A model generated the notes under the pieces. That model saw only the letters and a program-made list of their open reading frames with translations. It did no database searches and was not told the origin of the DNA. A DNA stretch of 64,000 nt. Origin: CAWUFC02 sp963921335 (GTDB lineage Bacteria > Pseudomonadota > Gammaproteobacteria > Pseudomonadales > Halieaceae). Location: NCBI GenBank assembly GCA_963921335.3, contig CAWUFC020000001.1, positions 2,418,001 to 2,482,000 on the forward strand, written 5' to 3'. A program made the position numbers and the translations under genes. Positions 52,718-61,396 of the stretch are shown here, piece by piece. Every line of letters starts with the position of its first letter. Within the stretch, counting starts at the first letter, position 1.

Positions 52718-53178
52718 TGCGGCTGTACATTGTTCGTCACAGTGAGGCGGCAGTGCCGGCAGAGGGTGGTGAACAGTCCCTGACCCCCCATGGCAGAAAA
52801 CAGGCGACGCGTCGAGGGCAGTCGCTGTTGGACGAAGACATCGATTGCCTGGTGCATAGCCCCAAACTGCGTGCGCGGCAGACGGCTGAGCTGATTCATC
52901 ATGAAATTGGAGCTGGACAATTTTTGTGTGACGACAGGCTCGTGCCTTCCTCCGAGCCCTCCCTCGTGGAACAATTGCTGGATGAACTCATCGTCTCCAA
53001 TGTGTTGCTGGTCAGTCATCTGCCGCTGGTGGCGAATCTCGCCGAGTACTTTGTGAGCGGGTCATCAGCAGCAAGCGGTTTTGCACAGTACTCCCCAACG
53101 GGTTTGGTGGTACTCGAATTTGATGTGGTGGGGAGGGGTTGCGGCCAATTGCTCAGGAGTGATTTGCATGTCGCTTAG
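52717..53178 (+). CDS. sixA: Phosphohistidine phosphatase SixA
   Basis: Small histidine-phosphatase-fold enzyme acting on phosphohistidine in signalling phosphotransfer proteins (in E. coli, ArcB and PTS-related NPr). 153 residues. The catalytic RHSEA motif places the phospho-His at residue 8; the second His is in LLVSHLPLV; the SPKLRARQTAEL segment binds phosphate. No phosphorelay partner is adjacent. It overlaps gpsA by one base and the next gene by 11 bases. Confidence 0.9.
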   Translation: MRLYIVRHSEAAVPAEGGEQSLTPHGRKQATRRGQSLLDEDIDCLVHSPKLRARQTAELIHHEIGAGQFLCDDRLVPSSEPSLVEQLLDELIVSNVLLVSHLPLVANLAEYFVSGSSAASGFAQYSPTGLVVLEFDVVGRGCGQLLRSDLHVA

Positions 53179-53707
53179 TCGTGCTTTTCTTGCCTTGCTG
53201 GCGATCCTGTTTGCACCACTGGCCTCGAGTGACACACCACTGCAGGTGTTTGTCCACGCAGAGGTTTTCGACAGCTCGGATTCAGATCAAATCGACTATG
53301 AGTTAGGTCTGGGCGCCCTGCAGAAGATTGGCGGACGCTGGCGCTTTAAGCACAGTGAGCGTATCAGCGGGTCGTTGCAGCGCAGCACCTGGCAGCTCAT
53401 GGAGGGCTACACTGCCGAGGAGGCCTTCGAGTGGTATTACGAGCAGCTCAACCAGTCGGCGCAACTATTGTTTGAGTGCGCGGGTCGCAGCTGTGGTCGC
53501 AGTGCCCAATGGGCACATCGGGTATTTCAACAGCGGGTGCTCTACGGTCATGATGATCGTCAGCGTTACGCGGTCTGGCGCAGCGAGATCGATGGGGAAC
53601 GGATAACCTGGGTACTCTATGCTGTGGATCGGGCCAATCGCCGGCACTTCGTACATCTTGATCGCTTGACCGAAGCTCTCGATTCAGCGACGGAACTTCA
53701 GCAGTGA
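53168..53707 (+). CDS. DUF4892-type secreted protein
   Basis: A 179-residue protein with a signal peptide (MSLSRAFLALLAILFAPLASS) and a single domain I recall as DUF4892: ERISGSLQRSTWQLMEG, FECAGRSCGRSAQWAHRVFQQRVLYG with two nearby cysteines, and VDRANRRHFVHLDRL. Probably periplasmic; no activity is known to me. ATG 53168 has a strong AGGAGT element 7 bases upstream within sixA. Its last 24 bases overlap the end of the convergent folE. Confidence 0.82.
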   Translation: MSLSRAFLALLAILFAPLASSDTPLQVFVHAEVFDSSDSDQIDYELGLGALQKIGGRWRFKHSERISGSLQRSTWQLMEGYTAEEAFEWYYEQLNQSAQLLFECAGRSCGRSAQWAHRVFQQRVLYGHDDRQRYAVWRSEIDGERITWVLYAVDRANRRHFVHLDRLTEALDSATELQQ

Positions 53708-54232
53708 CAGAAACTCGCTGCGGGTAGATTCGTTTTCCCGAAAGCTGCCCAACATGGCGGAGGTTTTCATCAGGGAGTTCTGCTTCTCGACGCCTCGCAT
53801 CATCATGCACATATGCTGTGCCTCAATAATCACGCCGCAACCCTCAGAGCCCATCACATCCTTGATGGTTTGAGCGATCTGCGTGGTCAGTTGCTCCTGG
53901 ATTTGCAGGCGTCGGGCGAACAGATCAACGATGCGTGCGACTTTTGACAGGCCAAGCACCTTGCCATCGGGGATATAGGCGACGTGACACTTGCCGATAA
54001 AAGGTAGTAGATGGTGTTCGCACAGTGAGTACAGCTCGATATCCTGAACCACTACCATTTCGCTGGAATCAGAGGGAAAGAGCGCGTCGTTAACGACCTC
54101 GTCCACGTCTTGCTGGTAGCCTCGAGTTAAAAACTCAAAGGCTTTGGCAGCCCGCTTGGGGGTGTCGAGAAGTCCGGGGCGGGTGAGGTCCTCACCGCAC
54201 GCCTTGATGATATCGGCAAATGCTTGTTCCAC
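53684..54232 (-). CDS. folE: GTP cyclohydrolase I
   Basis: First enzyme of tetrahydrofolate synthesis, converting GTP to dihydroneopterin triphosphate. 182 residues. Zinc and active-site segments LCEHHLLPFIGKCHVAYIPDG, VARIVDLFARRLQIQEQLT and the C-terminal GVIIEAQHMCMMMRGVEK with the last Cys ligand and catalytic His. Start is GTG. Divergent from prmB. Confidence 0.96.
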   Translation of the reverse strand: MEQAFADIIKACGEDLTRPGLLDTPKRAAKAFEFLTRGYQQDVDEVVNDALFPSDSSEMVVVQDIELYSLCEHHLLPFIGKCHVAYIPDGKVLGLSKVARIVDLFARRLQIQEQLTTQIAQTIKDVMGSEGCGVIIEAQHMCMMMRGVEKQNSLMKTSAMLGSFRENESTRSEFLSLLKFRR

Positions 54233-54313
54233 TGTCTGCTCGGTCGGCTATGCAAGGAGCGGCGATGGTAGCAACCCCGTGTGTCTATAGCAATTTAGGC
54301 TTACACTGACGCG

Positions 54314-55231
54314 ATGAACGGATTGGACAATGTCAAAGCGGACCTGCACAGCGTTGGCGAGTGGTTGCGCTGGGTGGAAACCTGTTTCGAGCATGCGCAG
54401 CTGCATTATGGGCATGGCACTGATAATGCCTGGGATGAGGCGCTTCACCTGGTGCTGGGAGGCCTTAAGTTGCCTTTGGAATCTGACAGCAGCGTGCTGG
54501 ATCTGGCTCCCAGTGATGCCGAGAAAGCACATTTAATTGAGTTGGTACGACTAAGGGTTGAGGAGAGGGTGCCCGTTCCTTACCTGACAGGGCGCGCCTG
54601 GTTTGCCGGTTTGGAGTTTGCCATTGACCGTCGCGCGCTGATACCGCGTTCCCCCATAGCGGAGCTAATCGAGCGGGAGTTCAGCCCCTGGTATGCTGGC
54701 GCTCGTCTGGAGCGCGTGCTCGATCTGTGCTGTGGCAGTGGATGTATTGGGCTGGCGATCGCGCGCTGGTTGCCCGGCACCGGGGTCGATCTGGCTGACA
54801 TTGACGAGGCCGCGCTGGAGCTGGCTCGCGATAACATGCGTCTTCTGGAGCTGAACGATCAGGTAGAGGTGATCCAATCCGATTTGTTTGAGGCTCTGCG
54901 CGGACGCCAGTACGACCTGATTGTGACCAATCCGCCCTATGTGGATGCCCTCGATATCAGTACGATGCCCGCTGAGTATCGCCATGAACCAGCGCTGGCG
55001 CTGGGCTCTGGTCAGGATGGCCTGGACGCGACCCGCAGGATACTGTCTCAGGCGAGTCATTTTTTAAGTCCGGATGGGCTGCTGGTCGCTGAGGTAGGTA
55101 ATAGCTGGGAAGCGCTGGAGGACGCTTTTCCCGGTATTCCGTTTACCTGGATAGAGCTGGAGCACGGCGGGCACGGTGTTTTTGTGCTTACTGCACAAGA
55201 ACTGGCCAGTAGCGGGGAAAGTCTCGCCTGA
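54314..55231 (+). CDS. prmB: Ribosomal protein L3 glutamine methyltransferase PrmB
   Basis: SAM-dependent N5-glutamine methyltransferase; methylates Gln150 of L3 in E. coli. 305 residues. N-terminal helical domain, SAM motif VLDLCCGSGCIGLAIAR near 136-152, DLADIDEAALELARDN, and catalytic NPPYVDALD near 215. Position next to aroC is as in Enterobacteria and Pseudomonas, which supports PrmB over PrmC/HemK. Confidence 0.94.
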   Translation: MNGLDNVKADLHSVGEWLRWVETCFEHAQLHYGHGTDNAWDEALHLVLGGLKLPLESDSSVLDLAPSDAEKAHLIELVRLRVEERVPVPYLTGRAWFAGLEFAIDRRALIPRSPIAELIEREFSPWYAGARLERVLDLCCGSGCIGLAIARWLPGTGVDLADIDEAALELARDNMRLLELNDQVEVIQSDLFEALRGRQYDLIVTNPPYVDALDISTMPAEYRHEPALALGSGQDGLDATRRILSQASHFLSPDGLLVAEVGNSWEALEDAFPGIPFTWIELEHGGHGVFVLTAQELASSGESLA

Positions 55232-55237
55232 AAGCTT

Positions 55238-55243
55238 TATAAT
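55238..55243 (+). promoter_or_regulatory. Possible -10 box upstream of aroC
   Basis: TATAAT seven bases after the prmB stop. No good -35 element lies 16-18 bases upstream, so this may need an activator or be fortuitous. It is the only promoter-like signal in the 40-base prmB-aroC gap. Confidence 0.35.
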
Positions 55244-55271
55244 GTGGCCTTTTCGGTGAGCAGATAGGCTG

Positions 55272-56369
55272 ATGGCGGGAAATAGTTTTGGAGATTTGTT
55301 TCGGGTAACGAGCTTTGGTGAAAGCCATGGGCCGGCACTCGGCTGCATTGTGGATGGTTGTCCGCCCGGGCTGGAACTGAGCGAGGAAGACCTACAGCGG
55401 GATCTTGATCGACGCAAACCGGGCACTTCCCGCTATACCACCCAGCGTCGTGAAGACGATGCGGTGCGTATTCTGTCGGGTGTGTTTGAGGGGCGTACCA
55501 CTGGTACCTCCATCGGGCTGTCTATTGAGAACACGGATCAACGTTCCAAGGACTACAGCAATATTCAGGATACGTTTCGACCTGCGCACGCCGATTACAC
55601 CTATACCCAAAAGTACGGTTTTCGGGATTATCGCGGTGGCGGCCGCGCGTCGGCGCGTGAAACGGCCATGCGCGTTGCTGCAGGTGCCATTGCCAAGAAG
55701 TACTTGCAACAGCAGGGTATCCAGGTGCGGGGCTACCTGGCCCAGTTGGGGCCCATACGCACCGAGAAGCTCGATTGGAGTATTGTTGAGGAGAACCCTT
55801 TCTTCTGCCCGGATCCGGATAAGATTGAAGAGATGGAAACCTACATGGCCGCCCTTAACAAGCGCGGTGATTCCATCGGTGCGCGCATCAACGTGGTCGC
55901 CAGCGGTGTGCCCGTGGGTCTGGGTGAGCCTGTGTTCGATCGCCTGGATGCCGATATTGCCAAGGCCATGATGAGCATTAATGCCGTCAAAGGTATAGAG
56001 ATCGGTGCCGGCTTTGACTGTATTGAACAGCAGGGTAGCGAACATCGTGATTTGCTGACACCCGATGGCTTTGTCGGCAACAGTGCCGGTGGCATCCTGG
56101 GCGGTATTTCCTCGGGTCAGGATATTACTGTCAGTCTGGCCCTCAAACCGACCAGTAGTATTCGCCTGCCCGGCGACAGCATTAACACGTCTGGTGAAGC
56201 GATTGAGGTGGCGACTCACGGGCGTCACGACCCCTGCGTGGGTATAAGGGCGACCCCGATTGCCGAAGCGATGCTTGCCCTGGTGCTGATCGATCATCTG
56301 TTGCGCCATCGCGGGCAGAATGGCGATGTGCAGTGCGCCACGCCTCAGATCCCCGCTGCGCGTGATTAA
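55272..56369 (+). CDS. aroC: Chorismate synthase
   Basis: Last step of the shikimate pathway (EPSP to chorismate; needs reduced FMN). 365 residues. Family signatures GESHGPALGCIVDGCPPG near the N terminus, YRGGGRASARETA in the middle, and GNSAGGILGGISSGQDI. The usual position downstream of prmB. The last 8 bases overlap a small membrane protein gene. Confidence 0.97.
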   Translation: MAGNSFGDLFRVTSFGESHGPALGCIVDGCPPGLELSEEDLQRDLDRRKPGTSRYTTQRREDDAVRILSGVFEGRTTGTSIGLSIENTDQRSKDYSNIQDTFRPAHADYTYTQKYGFRDYRGGGRASARETAMRVAAGAIAKKYLQQQGIQVRGYLAQLGPIRTEKLDWSIVEENPFFCPDPDKIEEMETYMAALNKRGDSIGARINVVASGVPVGLGEPVFDRLDADIAKAMMSINAVKGIEIGAGFDCIEQQGSEHRDLLTPDGFVGNSAGGILGGISSGQDITVSLALKPTSSIRLPGDSINTSGEAIEVATHGRHDPCVGIRATPIAEAMLALVLIDHLLRHRGQNGDVQCATPQIPAARD

Positions 56370-56619
56370 ACGGAATAGCCGCCGAACCTTAATCCTCGCG
56401 CTGCTGGCCTGTGCCACGCTGGTTTGGTCGGCGATAAATAGTTTTGATGTGCCGGTCGAGGAAATGGCCTGGCTGGCGTTCTACAGCTTTCTCGGTGTGT
56501 TCAGCATCATTGTGGCTGCCGCGCTGTTTGTGGCGCTGCTGCAGTCCTTTCGCTGGTTGCTACGGGGAGGTTGGCGAGAGCAGGTCGATGAGGAAGATCA
56601 GGGCAGGGGTTCCAGCTGA
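56362..56619 (+). CDS. Small two-helix membrane protein (hypothetical)
   Basis: An 85-residue protein I do not recognise. Basic N terminus (VIKRNSRR), two predicted membrane helices (about 8-24 and 34-60), an acidic tail. The GTG at 56362 overlaps the aroC stop; earlier in-frame starts lie in aroC and lack a ribosome site. Its end overlaps the convergent gcvR by 22 bases. Hydrophobicity pattern and placement support a real gene, with no hint of function. Confidence 0.6.
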   Translation: MIKRNSRRTLILALLACATLVWSAINSFDVPVEEMAWLAFYSFLGVFSIIVAAALFVALLQSFRWLLRGGWREQVDEEDQGRGSS

Positions 56620-57125
56620 ATATCCAGTAGCATGTCGTTGGCGATGCCGTCCAATGCATCAGTCAAAGCCTCAAGGTCTGCACCTGAATCAACTTCGGCA
56701 ATGATGCTGGCACTGAACATCGGTTCGGCGCTCATCGGGGCCGGCTCGACCTGACTTTCAAACTCAACCACATTGATGTTGTGCGAGAGCAGCGCTGCAG
56801 ATATTTCACGCACAATACCACTGCGGTCGGGACCAATAACCGCGAGTTGATGACGGGACAGCTCTGTTGAGGCTTGGACCTCTTCTACGGGCGTGACACG
56901 GACACTGAGGTCTTTCTTCTCAGAGAGCGCCTTAAGCGCGTCCTGCAACTGTTGTCCGCGATCTGCGGGGAGAGATACCCTGATCAGACCCGCGAACTTG
57001 CCCGAGAGCTGTGACAGTTGGCTCTCCTGCCAGTTGCCGCCCTGTTCGGAAATAGTTGCAGACAGCGCCTCGACCAGACCGGGGCGGTCGTCGCCGATAA
57101 AGGTAATGATGAATGAACTGTCCAC
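56598..57125 (-). CDS. gcvR: GcvR-like ACT-domain regulator (glycine cleavage repressor family)
   Basis: A 175-residue protein with two ACT domains (about 5-80: FIGDDRPGLVEALSATISEQGG; about 92-170: VIGPDRSGIVREISAALL). In E. coli GcvR binds GcvA and glycine to repress the glycine cleavage operon. The paralogous ACT proteins next to peroxiredoxin Bcp are similar, so the exact role here is less certain. GTG start. Divergent from the yheU-tusA operon. Confidence 0.82.
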   Translation of the reverse strand: MDSSFIITFIGDDRPGLVEALSATISEQGGNWQESQLSQLSGKFAGLIRVSLPADRGQQLQDALKALSEKKDLSVRVTPVEEVQASTELSRHQLAVIGPDRSGIVREISAALLSHNINVVEFESQVEPAPMSAEPMFSASIIAEVDSGADLEALTDALDGIANDMLLDIQLEPLP

Positions 57126-57207
57126 GCAGCAGGCTCCACATTTATTCGTGCAAAACGTATATTAACTGCCTCGATCCGCAAGGCATAGAGAGGATTCACA
57201 ATGTCTC

Positions 57208-57462
57208 ATGCGAGTAAGCAAGTTGGCTAATTTTGTACACGTTCCCATTACCCGTTTGCAGGGCGATACGCTCATCGCGCTGCTAGAGGAGTATGCCTCT
57301 CGCGACGGTACCGACTATGGTCTGCGCGAGGTCACTCTGCAGGAAAAGGTGGCTCAACTTCAGTTGCAGTTACAGCGCGAAGATATCGCTCTGTTGTACG
57401 ACGCTGACAGCGAAACCTGGGATCTGGTATCCAAAGAGCGCCTTGCGGAGATGGCACTGTGA
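57208..57462 (+). CDS. YheU/UPF0270 family protein
   Basis: An 84-residue conserved protein of the UPF0270 (YheU) family. Matching features: VPITRLQGDTLIALLEEYASRDGTDYG and LQEKVAQLQLQLQREDIALLYD, the family's two recognisable blocks. The N-terminal MRVSKLANF is longer than usual, so a TTG at 57223 is another possible start. Function unknown; first gene of a chain in which every gene overlaps the next. Confidence 0.82.
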   Translation: MRVSKLANFVHVPITRLQGDTLIALLEEYASRDGTDYGLREVTLQEKVAQLQLQLQREDIALLYDADSETWDLVSKERLAEMAL

Positions 57463-57695
57463 CTGAGCCGAATCGAACTTTGGATGCTCGCGGCCTTTTT
57501 TGCCCGGAGCCCGTGATGATGTTGCACAACGCTGTGCGTGATCTGGGCGACGGTGAGCTGGTGCTGGTGCTGGCCACTGATCCATCTACCGAGCGCGATA
57601 TTCCCAAGTTCTGCAACTTTCTGGGCCACGAGTTGTGTCAGCAGCAGCGGGTGGGTGATGAGTATCACTACCTGATCAGAAAGAGTGCGCAATGA
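57459..57695 (+). CDS. tusA: TusA-family sulfur carrier
   Basis: A 78-residue sulfurtransferase-carrier of the TusA/SirA family with the sulfur-carrying Cys15 in the CPEP motif. In E. coli TusA passes sulfur from IscS to the tRNA 2-thiouridine pathway; other members serve molybdenum cofactor or unknown acceptors, and no TusBCDE is in view. GTG start inside the yheU-like gene. Confidence 0.88.
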   Translation: MTEPNRTLDARGLFCPEPVMMLHNAVRDLGDGELVLVLATDPSTERDIPKFCNFLGHELCQQQRVGDEYHYLIRKSAQ

Positions 57696-58243
57696 GTCAA
57701 GCTGTTTGCTCTGAACTGGAACGGTGCCAGCAACTTGAAGCGATTTTTTATCGCAGCCTTGGGCAGCAATACGGGACCCGTTTGCAGGGCGGCGGAAGCG
57801 AGCCGCTCTATCTGCCGGGCGACCAGGATGGCCAGGAGAGCCTGATCGTCTATCGCGCGGATTACTTCAACAGTGCGCTACACGAATTAGCGCATTGGTG
57901 CATTGCAGGAGCAGACAGACTAGCCCTGACTGACTACGGCTACTGGTACACCACGGATGCGCGCGATGAGAAGGCGCAGATGGAGTTTGAGCGGGTGGAA
58001 ATCAGGCCCCAGGCAGTAGAATGGCACCTGGCCCTGGCCAGCGCTGTGCCGTTTCAGGTCAGTCTCGACAATTTGAGTGGTCTGGAGCATCGTCGAGCAC
58101 CTTTCTCCGCCCGGGTAGCTGCAGAAGCCATCCAGTTGCTTGAACACGGTCTGCCAGAGCGAGCTGCACGCTTGTTGCCAGACCTGTGCATAGCTTTTGG
58201 CGGCAGGGTGGGAACGATAACGGATTTCCGGGAGGCGGCATGA
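57692..58243 (+). CDS. epmC: Elongation factor P hydroxylase EpmC
   Basis: Hydroxylates the beta-lysyl-lysine on elongation factor P. 183 residues with the metal-site pattern HELAHWCIAGADRL near residues 64-77 and the family segments DYGYWYTTDARDEKAQMEFE, VEIRPQAVEWHLALA and VSLDNLSG. EpmC normally acts after EpmAB, which are not in view. ATGA overlaps on both sides. Confidence 0.92.
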   Translation: MSQAVCSELERCQQLEAIFYRSLGQQYGTRLQGGGSEPLYLPGDQDGQESLIVYRADYFNSALHELAHWCIAGADRLALTDYGYWYTTDARDEKAQMEFERVEIRPQAVEWHLALASAVPFQVSLDNLSGLEHRRAPFSARVAAEAIQLLEHGLPERAARLLPDLCIAFGGRVGTITDFREAA

Positions 58244-59151
58244 GTCAACAACCGGCCTACCTGCTGGATGCGTCTATCTATATTTTTCGTGCGTATTTTT
58301 CCCTGCCGGATAACTGGCACAGCAGTGAAGGCTACAGCCTTAATGCCGTTTATGGTTACGCAGCATTTCTGCTGGACCTGATGGGCAAGCTTCGCGAGAG
58401 GCAGCCTGTCATGCTGGCGGCGGCCTTTGATGAGAGTCTGGGCAGCTGTTTTCGCAATGACGTATTTCCCGATTACAAGCGCAGTCGCGAACTCCCCGAT
58501 GAAGCCCTGGCGTTTCAGCTGCAGTGCTGTCGTGAACTGACAGAAGTGCTGGAAATCCCTTGCTTTGCCGGGCCACGCTTTGAAGCAGACGATTACATCG
58601 CCACGCTCGCTGCACAGGCTCGCGCAGTGAACATGCCAGTTACAGTGATTACCCGTGACAAAGACCTTGGCCAGCTACTGCTGGGCGAGCACGATCGGCT
58701 CTGGGATTTTGCTGCAGGCGCACAGTTGAGTGCGCAGGACTTTGCAGAAAAGTTTGGCGTGCTGCCAGCACAGTTTTCCGACTACCAGGGGCTAGTGGGC
58801 GACTCGGTGGACGATATTCCCGGTGTCAGCGGTGTTGGCGCTAAAACTGCGGCGGCATTGATCAGCCACTATGGTGATCTGGAACGGTTGTCATACAACC
58901 TGGACCAGTTGCAGCAAACAGGAATACGCGGTGCCGGCCGGATTGCGACAAAGCTTCGCGAAGAATGGCCCAATGCCTTGTTATCGAGGCAGCTGAGTCG
59001 TCTCGCTCAGCATATTCCTGATGTCGAATTGCCGTCAGCCTGGCGCTTCGAGGCCACTGCAGTCAACGCGTTGCACGACTATCTGGCTGAACTGGGTGTT
59101 GGCGGCCCGTTGCTGCTGACCCGCTGCCAGCGCTTTGCTGAGACCCTCTGA
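58240..59151 (+). CDS. 5'-3' exonuclease / flap endonuclease-like protein
   Basis: A 303-residue protein matching the 5'-3' exonuclease domain of DNA polymerase I, without a polymerase part. Metal-binding acidic sites visible: LLDASIYIFRAY, AFDESLGSCFRNDVFPDYKRSR, EADDYIATLA and ITRDKDLGQLL, then DSVDDIPGVSGVGAKTAAALI, the helix-hairpin-helix segment. E. coli Xni (ExoIX) is a shorter relative; this may be its functional equivalent or an independent family member. ATG overlaps epmC (ATGA); an in-frame earlier start would be inside epmC. Confidence 0.85.
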   Translation: MSQQPAYLLDASIYIFRAYFSLPDNWHSSEGYSLNAVYGYAAFLLDLMGKLRERQPVMLAAAFDESLGSCFRNDVFPDYKRSRELPDEALAFQLQCCRELTEVLEIPCFAGPRFEADDYIATLAAQARAVNMPVTVITRDKDLGQLLLGEHDRLWDFAAGAQLSAQDFAEKFGVLPAQFSDYQGLVGDSVDDIPGVSGVGAKTAAALISHYGDLERLSYNLDQLQQTGIRGAGRIATKLREEWPNALLSRQLSRLAQHIPDVELPSAWRFEATAVNALHDYLAELGVGGPLLLTRCQRFAETL

Positions 59152-60275
59152 TGCGTATTCTTGCAGATTCGAACATGGCCGCTGTGCAGGCGCTGTTTGC
59201 AGATCTGGGCGAGGTGCGGCTGCTGCCCGGGCGTGAAATTGTGGCTGATGATCTGGCTGATGTTGACGTGTTGTTGGTGCGTTCCGTGACACAGGTTAAC
59301 GCCGACCTGTTAAGTCAGCACCGGCCACTATTTGTCGGTACCGCTACTGCCGGCTTCGACCACGTTGACAGAACCCTGCTGTCAGAAGCGGGCATCGCCT
59401 TTGCGCATGCCCCTGGCTCCAATGCCAATTCGGTCGTGGAGTATGTGCTGGCAGCGATCGCTGCGACTGGCGATACTCTGGAGCACTTGATGCGAGGCGA
59501 TATTGAGCTTGGCATCATTGGTTATGGTCATGTCGGCAGCTTACTGAGCCAGCGTTGCCAGGGGCTTGGGATGACCATTCGCGCCTATGACCCGTGGCTG
59601 GATCAGCAGGCGCATCCTGAATTGGTAGCCCTGGAGCGGGTATTGGCCTGTCCGGTGGTTTGCTTGCATGCGGCGCTCACCGAAGAACACCCCTGGCCAA
59701 GCCGTCATATCCTCAACCGGCAGCGGTTGCAGCAGCTGGCCGGTAGTCGCCTTTTGCTTAACGCTGGCCGTGGGCCATTGATAGATAACGCAGCACTTGG
59801 CGGGCTGTTGGGCGAGCACCCTGACTGGCCTGTGGTGCTGGATGTCTGGGAGTTTGAGCCCGAGGTAGATACGGAGCTGATGGCAAAATGCCGGATCGCT
59901 ACACCCCACATAGCCGGTTACAGCCAGGACAGCAAAGTACTCGCGACCCGCATGCTGCGTGATGCCCTGCTGTCTTCCCTGCAACTGGAGATGCAGGCTA
60001 CCGAGACAGATGTGCTGCCGCTACTGCCAGTAACAGTGCCGACTGATTTATCCGGGGCGAGTTTACTGCGCTGGCTGCTGGGTCAGGTCTATGACATTGG
60101 CAAGGACGATGCGCGCATGCGTGCCGAGCTTGATCAGGGCTTTGACCGACTGCGGGCAACTTACCCGGTGCGACGCGAGCTGGCGAGCCTGCTGATCAGC
60201 AATGCCGTTGAACTGTCCGATGAGAGCACCGGCATGCTACTAGCACTGAGTTGTAGGGTAGAGCCCCTATGCTGA
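59151..60275 (+). CDS. pdxB: Erythronate-4-phosphate dehydrogenase
   Basis: Second step of the DXP-dependent pyridoxal phosphate pathway. 374 residues. Substrate/NAD segments LVRSVTQVNADLL, GTATAGFDHVDRTLL, the NAD motif IIGYGHVGSLLSQR, LNAGRGPLIDNAAL and the His of IATPHIAGYS. A C-terminal dimerisation domain of the PdxB type (about 280-374) separates it from general 2-hydroxyacid dehydrogenases. Overlaps both neighbours. Confidence 0.92.
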   Translation: MRILADSNMAAVQALFADLGEVRLLPGREIVADDLADVDVLLVRSVTQVNADLLSQHRPLFVGTATAGFDHVDRTLLSEAGIAFAHAPGSNANSVVEYVLAAIAATGDTLEHLMRGDIELGIIGYGHVGSLLSQRCQGLGMTIRAYDPWLDQQAHPELVALERVLACPVVCLHAALTEEHPWPSRHILNRQRLQQLAGSRLLLNAGRGPLIDNAALGGLLGEHPDWPVVLDVWEFEPEVDTELMAKCRIATPHIAGYSQDSKVLATRMLRDALLSSLQLEMQATETDVLPLLPVTVPTDLSGASLLRWLLGQVYDIGKDDARMRAELDQGFDRLRATYPVRRELASLLISNAVELSDESTGMLLALSCRVEPLC

Positions 60276-61396
60276 CGATTGGTCTGGTGGTAAATCCCTA
60301 TGCGGGTATCGGCGGTGCACAGGCTCTCGAGGGTAGTGACGGATCAGCTATTCGCGAGCAGGCATTGGCCAGCGGTGATGAATTGCGGGCACCGGGGCGC
60401 GTTATGAGAGCGCTTGAGCCGTTGCTAAATGTAGCGGAGCAAATACATTTTCTGTGCTGGGGCGGGGCTATGGGGGCTGACTATTGTGAAGCTCTGGGCT
60501 TGTCCCATGAGTTGGTCGGCGCGACCGGTGATGGTCAGAGTGAAGCTGATGATACGCGTGCTGCGGTGTCTTCGTTGCAAGCGCGTTCTGTGGATCTGCT
60601 GCTGTTTGCTGGCGGTGATGGCACCGCCAGGGATGTGCTCGATGCGCTTTCGCCGGGGCAGGTCGCCCTCGGCATTCCCTGTGGCGTCAAGATGCATTCT
60701 GGTGTCTTCGCAGTATCGCCCGAGGCTGCGGGCGAGCTACTGCTGCGACTGGCTCACGCCGGTCTGGTTAACCTGAGTCTGCGAGAAGTCAGGGATATTG
60801 ATGAAGACCTGTTGCGCGAGGGTTCTGTGAAGACGCGTTTCTACGGAGAAATGCTGGTGCCGGAAGAGGGCCATTTTCTTCAGCACACCAAAATAGCCGG
60901 AGTCGAAAGCGACGAACTGGTAGCGCGAGATATTGCTGAGTCGTTGCTGGAAGAAATGGAAGCGGATGTGTTGTATCTGATTGGTCCTGGTAGTACCACA
61001 TTCGCTATTAAGCAGGCTATGGGCATCGACGGCAGTTTGCTGGGCGTGGATGTCGTACAGGCGGGTGAACTACTGCTGGCTGACGCCACCGCGGCACAAT
61101 TGGAGGCCCTGGACGTTGAAAACCAGCGTACCAGACTCATTGTGACTGCGATCGGCGGACAGGGTCACGTGATCGGGCGCGGAAACCTGCAGCTCTCACC
61201 GGCGCTATTGGCGCGGCTCGGCCCGGAATCACTTTGTATAGTAGCGGGCAAGGGAAAGATCAGTGCCTTGGGTGGGCGACCCTTATTGCTGGACACCAAT
61301 GATGCAGAGCTTGACCGTGCCTTCAGCGGTTATCGCCGGATTATCACCGGTTACCAGGATGAGATCCTTTACCCATTGGAAGGCACCGCACAATGA
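60269..61396 (+). CDS. NAD-kinase-like protein (AcoX family)
   Basis: A 375-residue member of the ATP-NAD kinase/AcoX group. The GGDGTARDVLDAL motif and the N-terminal VVNPYAGIGGAQALEGSDG match; the C-terminal half contains IAGVESDELVARDIAESL and LIGPGSTTFAIKQAMG. The family is found next to acetoin genes in some bacteria, but no acetoin pathway is visible here and the true substrate is unknown. It should not be taken for the housekeeping NadK. Overlaps pdxB by 7 bases and the methyltransferase by 4. Confidence 0.82.
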   Translation: MLTIGLVVNPYAGIGGAQALEGSDGSAIREQALASGDELRAPGRVMRALEPLLNVAEQIHFLCWGGAMGADYCEALGLSHELVGATGDGQSEADDTRAAVSSLQARSVDLLLFAGGDGTARDVLDALSPGQVALGIPCGVKMHSGVFAVSPEAAGELLLRLAHAGLVNLSLREVRDIDEDLLREGSVKTRFYGEMLVPEEGHFLQHTKIAGVESDELVARDIAESLLEEMEADVLYLIGPGSTTFAIKQAMGIDGSLLGVDVVQAGELLLADATAAQLEALDVENQRTRLIVTAIGGQGHVIGRGNLQLSPALLARLGPESLCIVAGKGKISALGGRPLLLDTNDAELDRAFSGYRRIITGYQDEILYPLEGTAQ

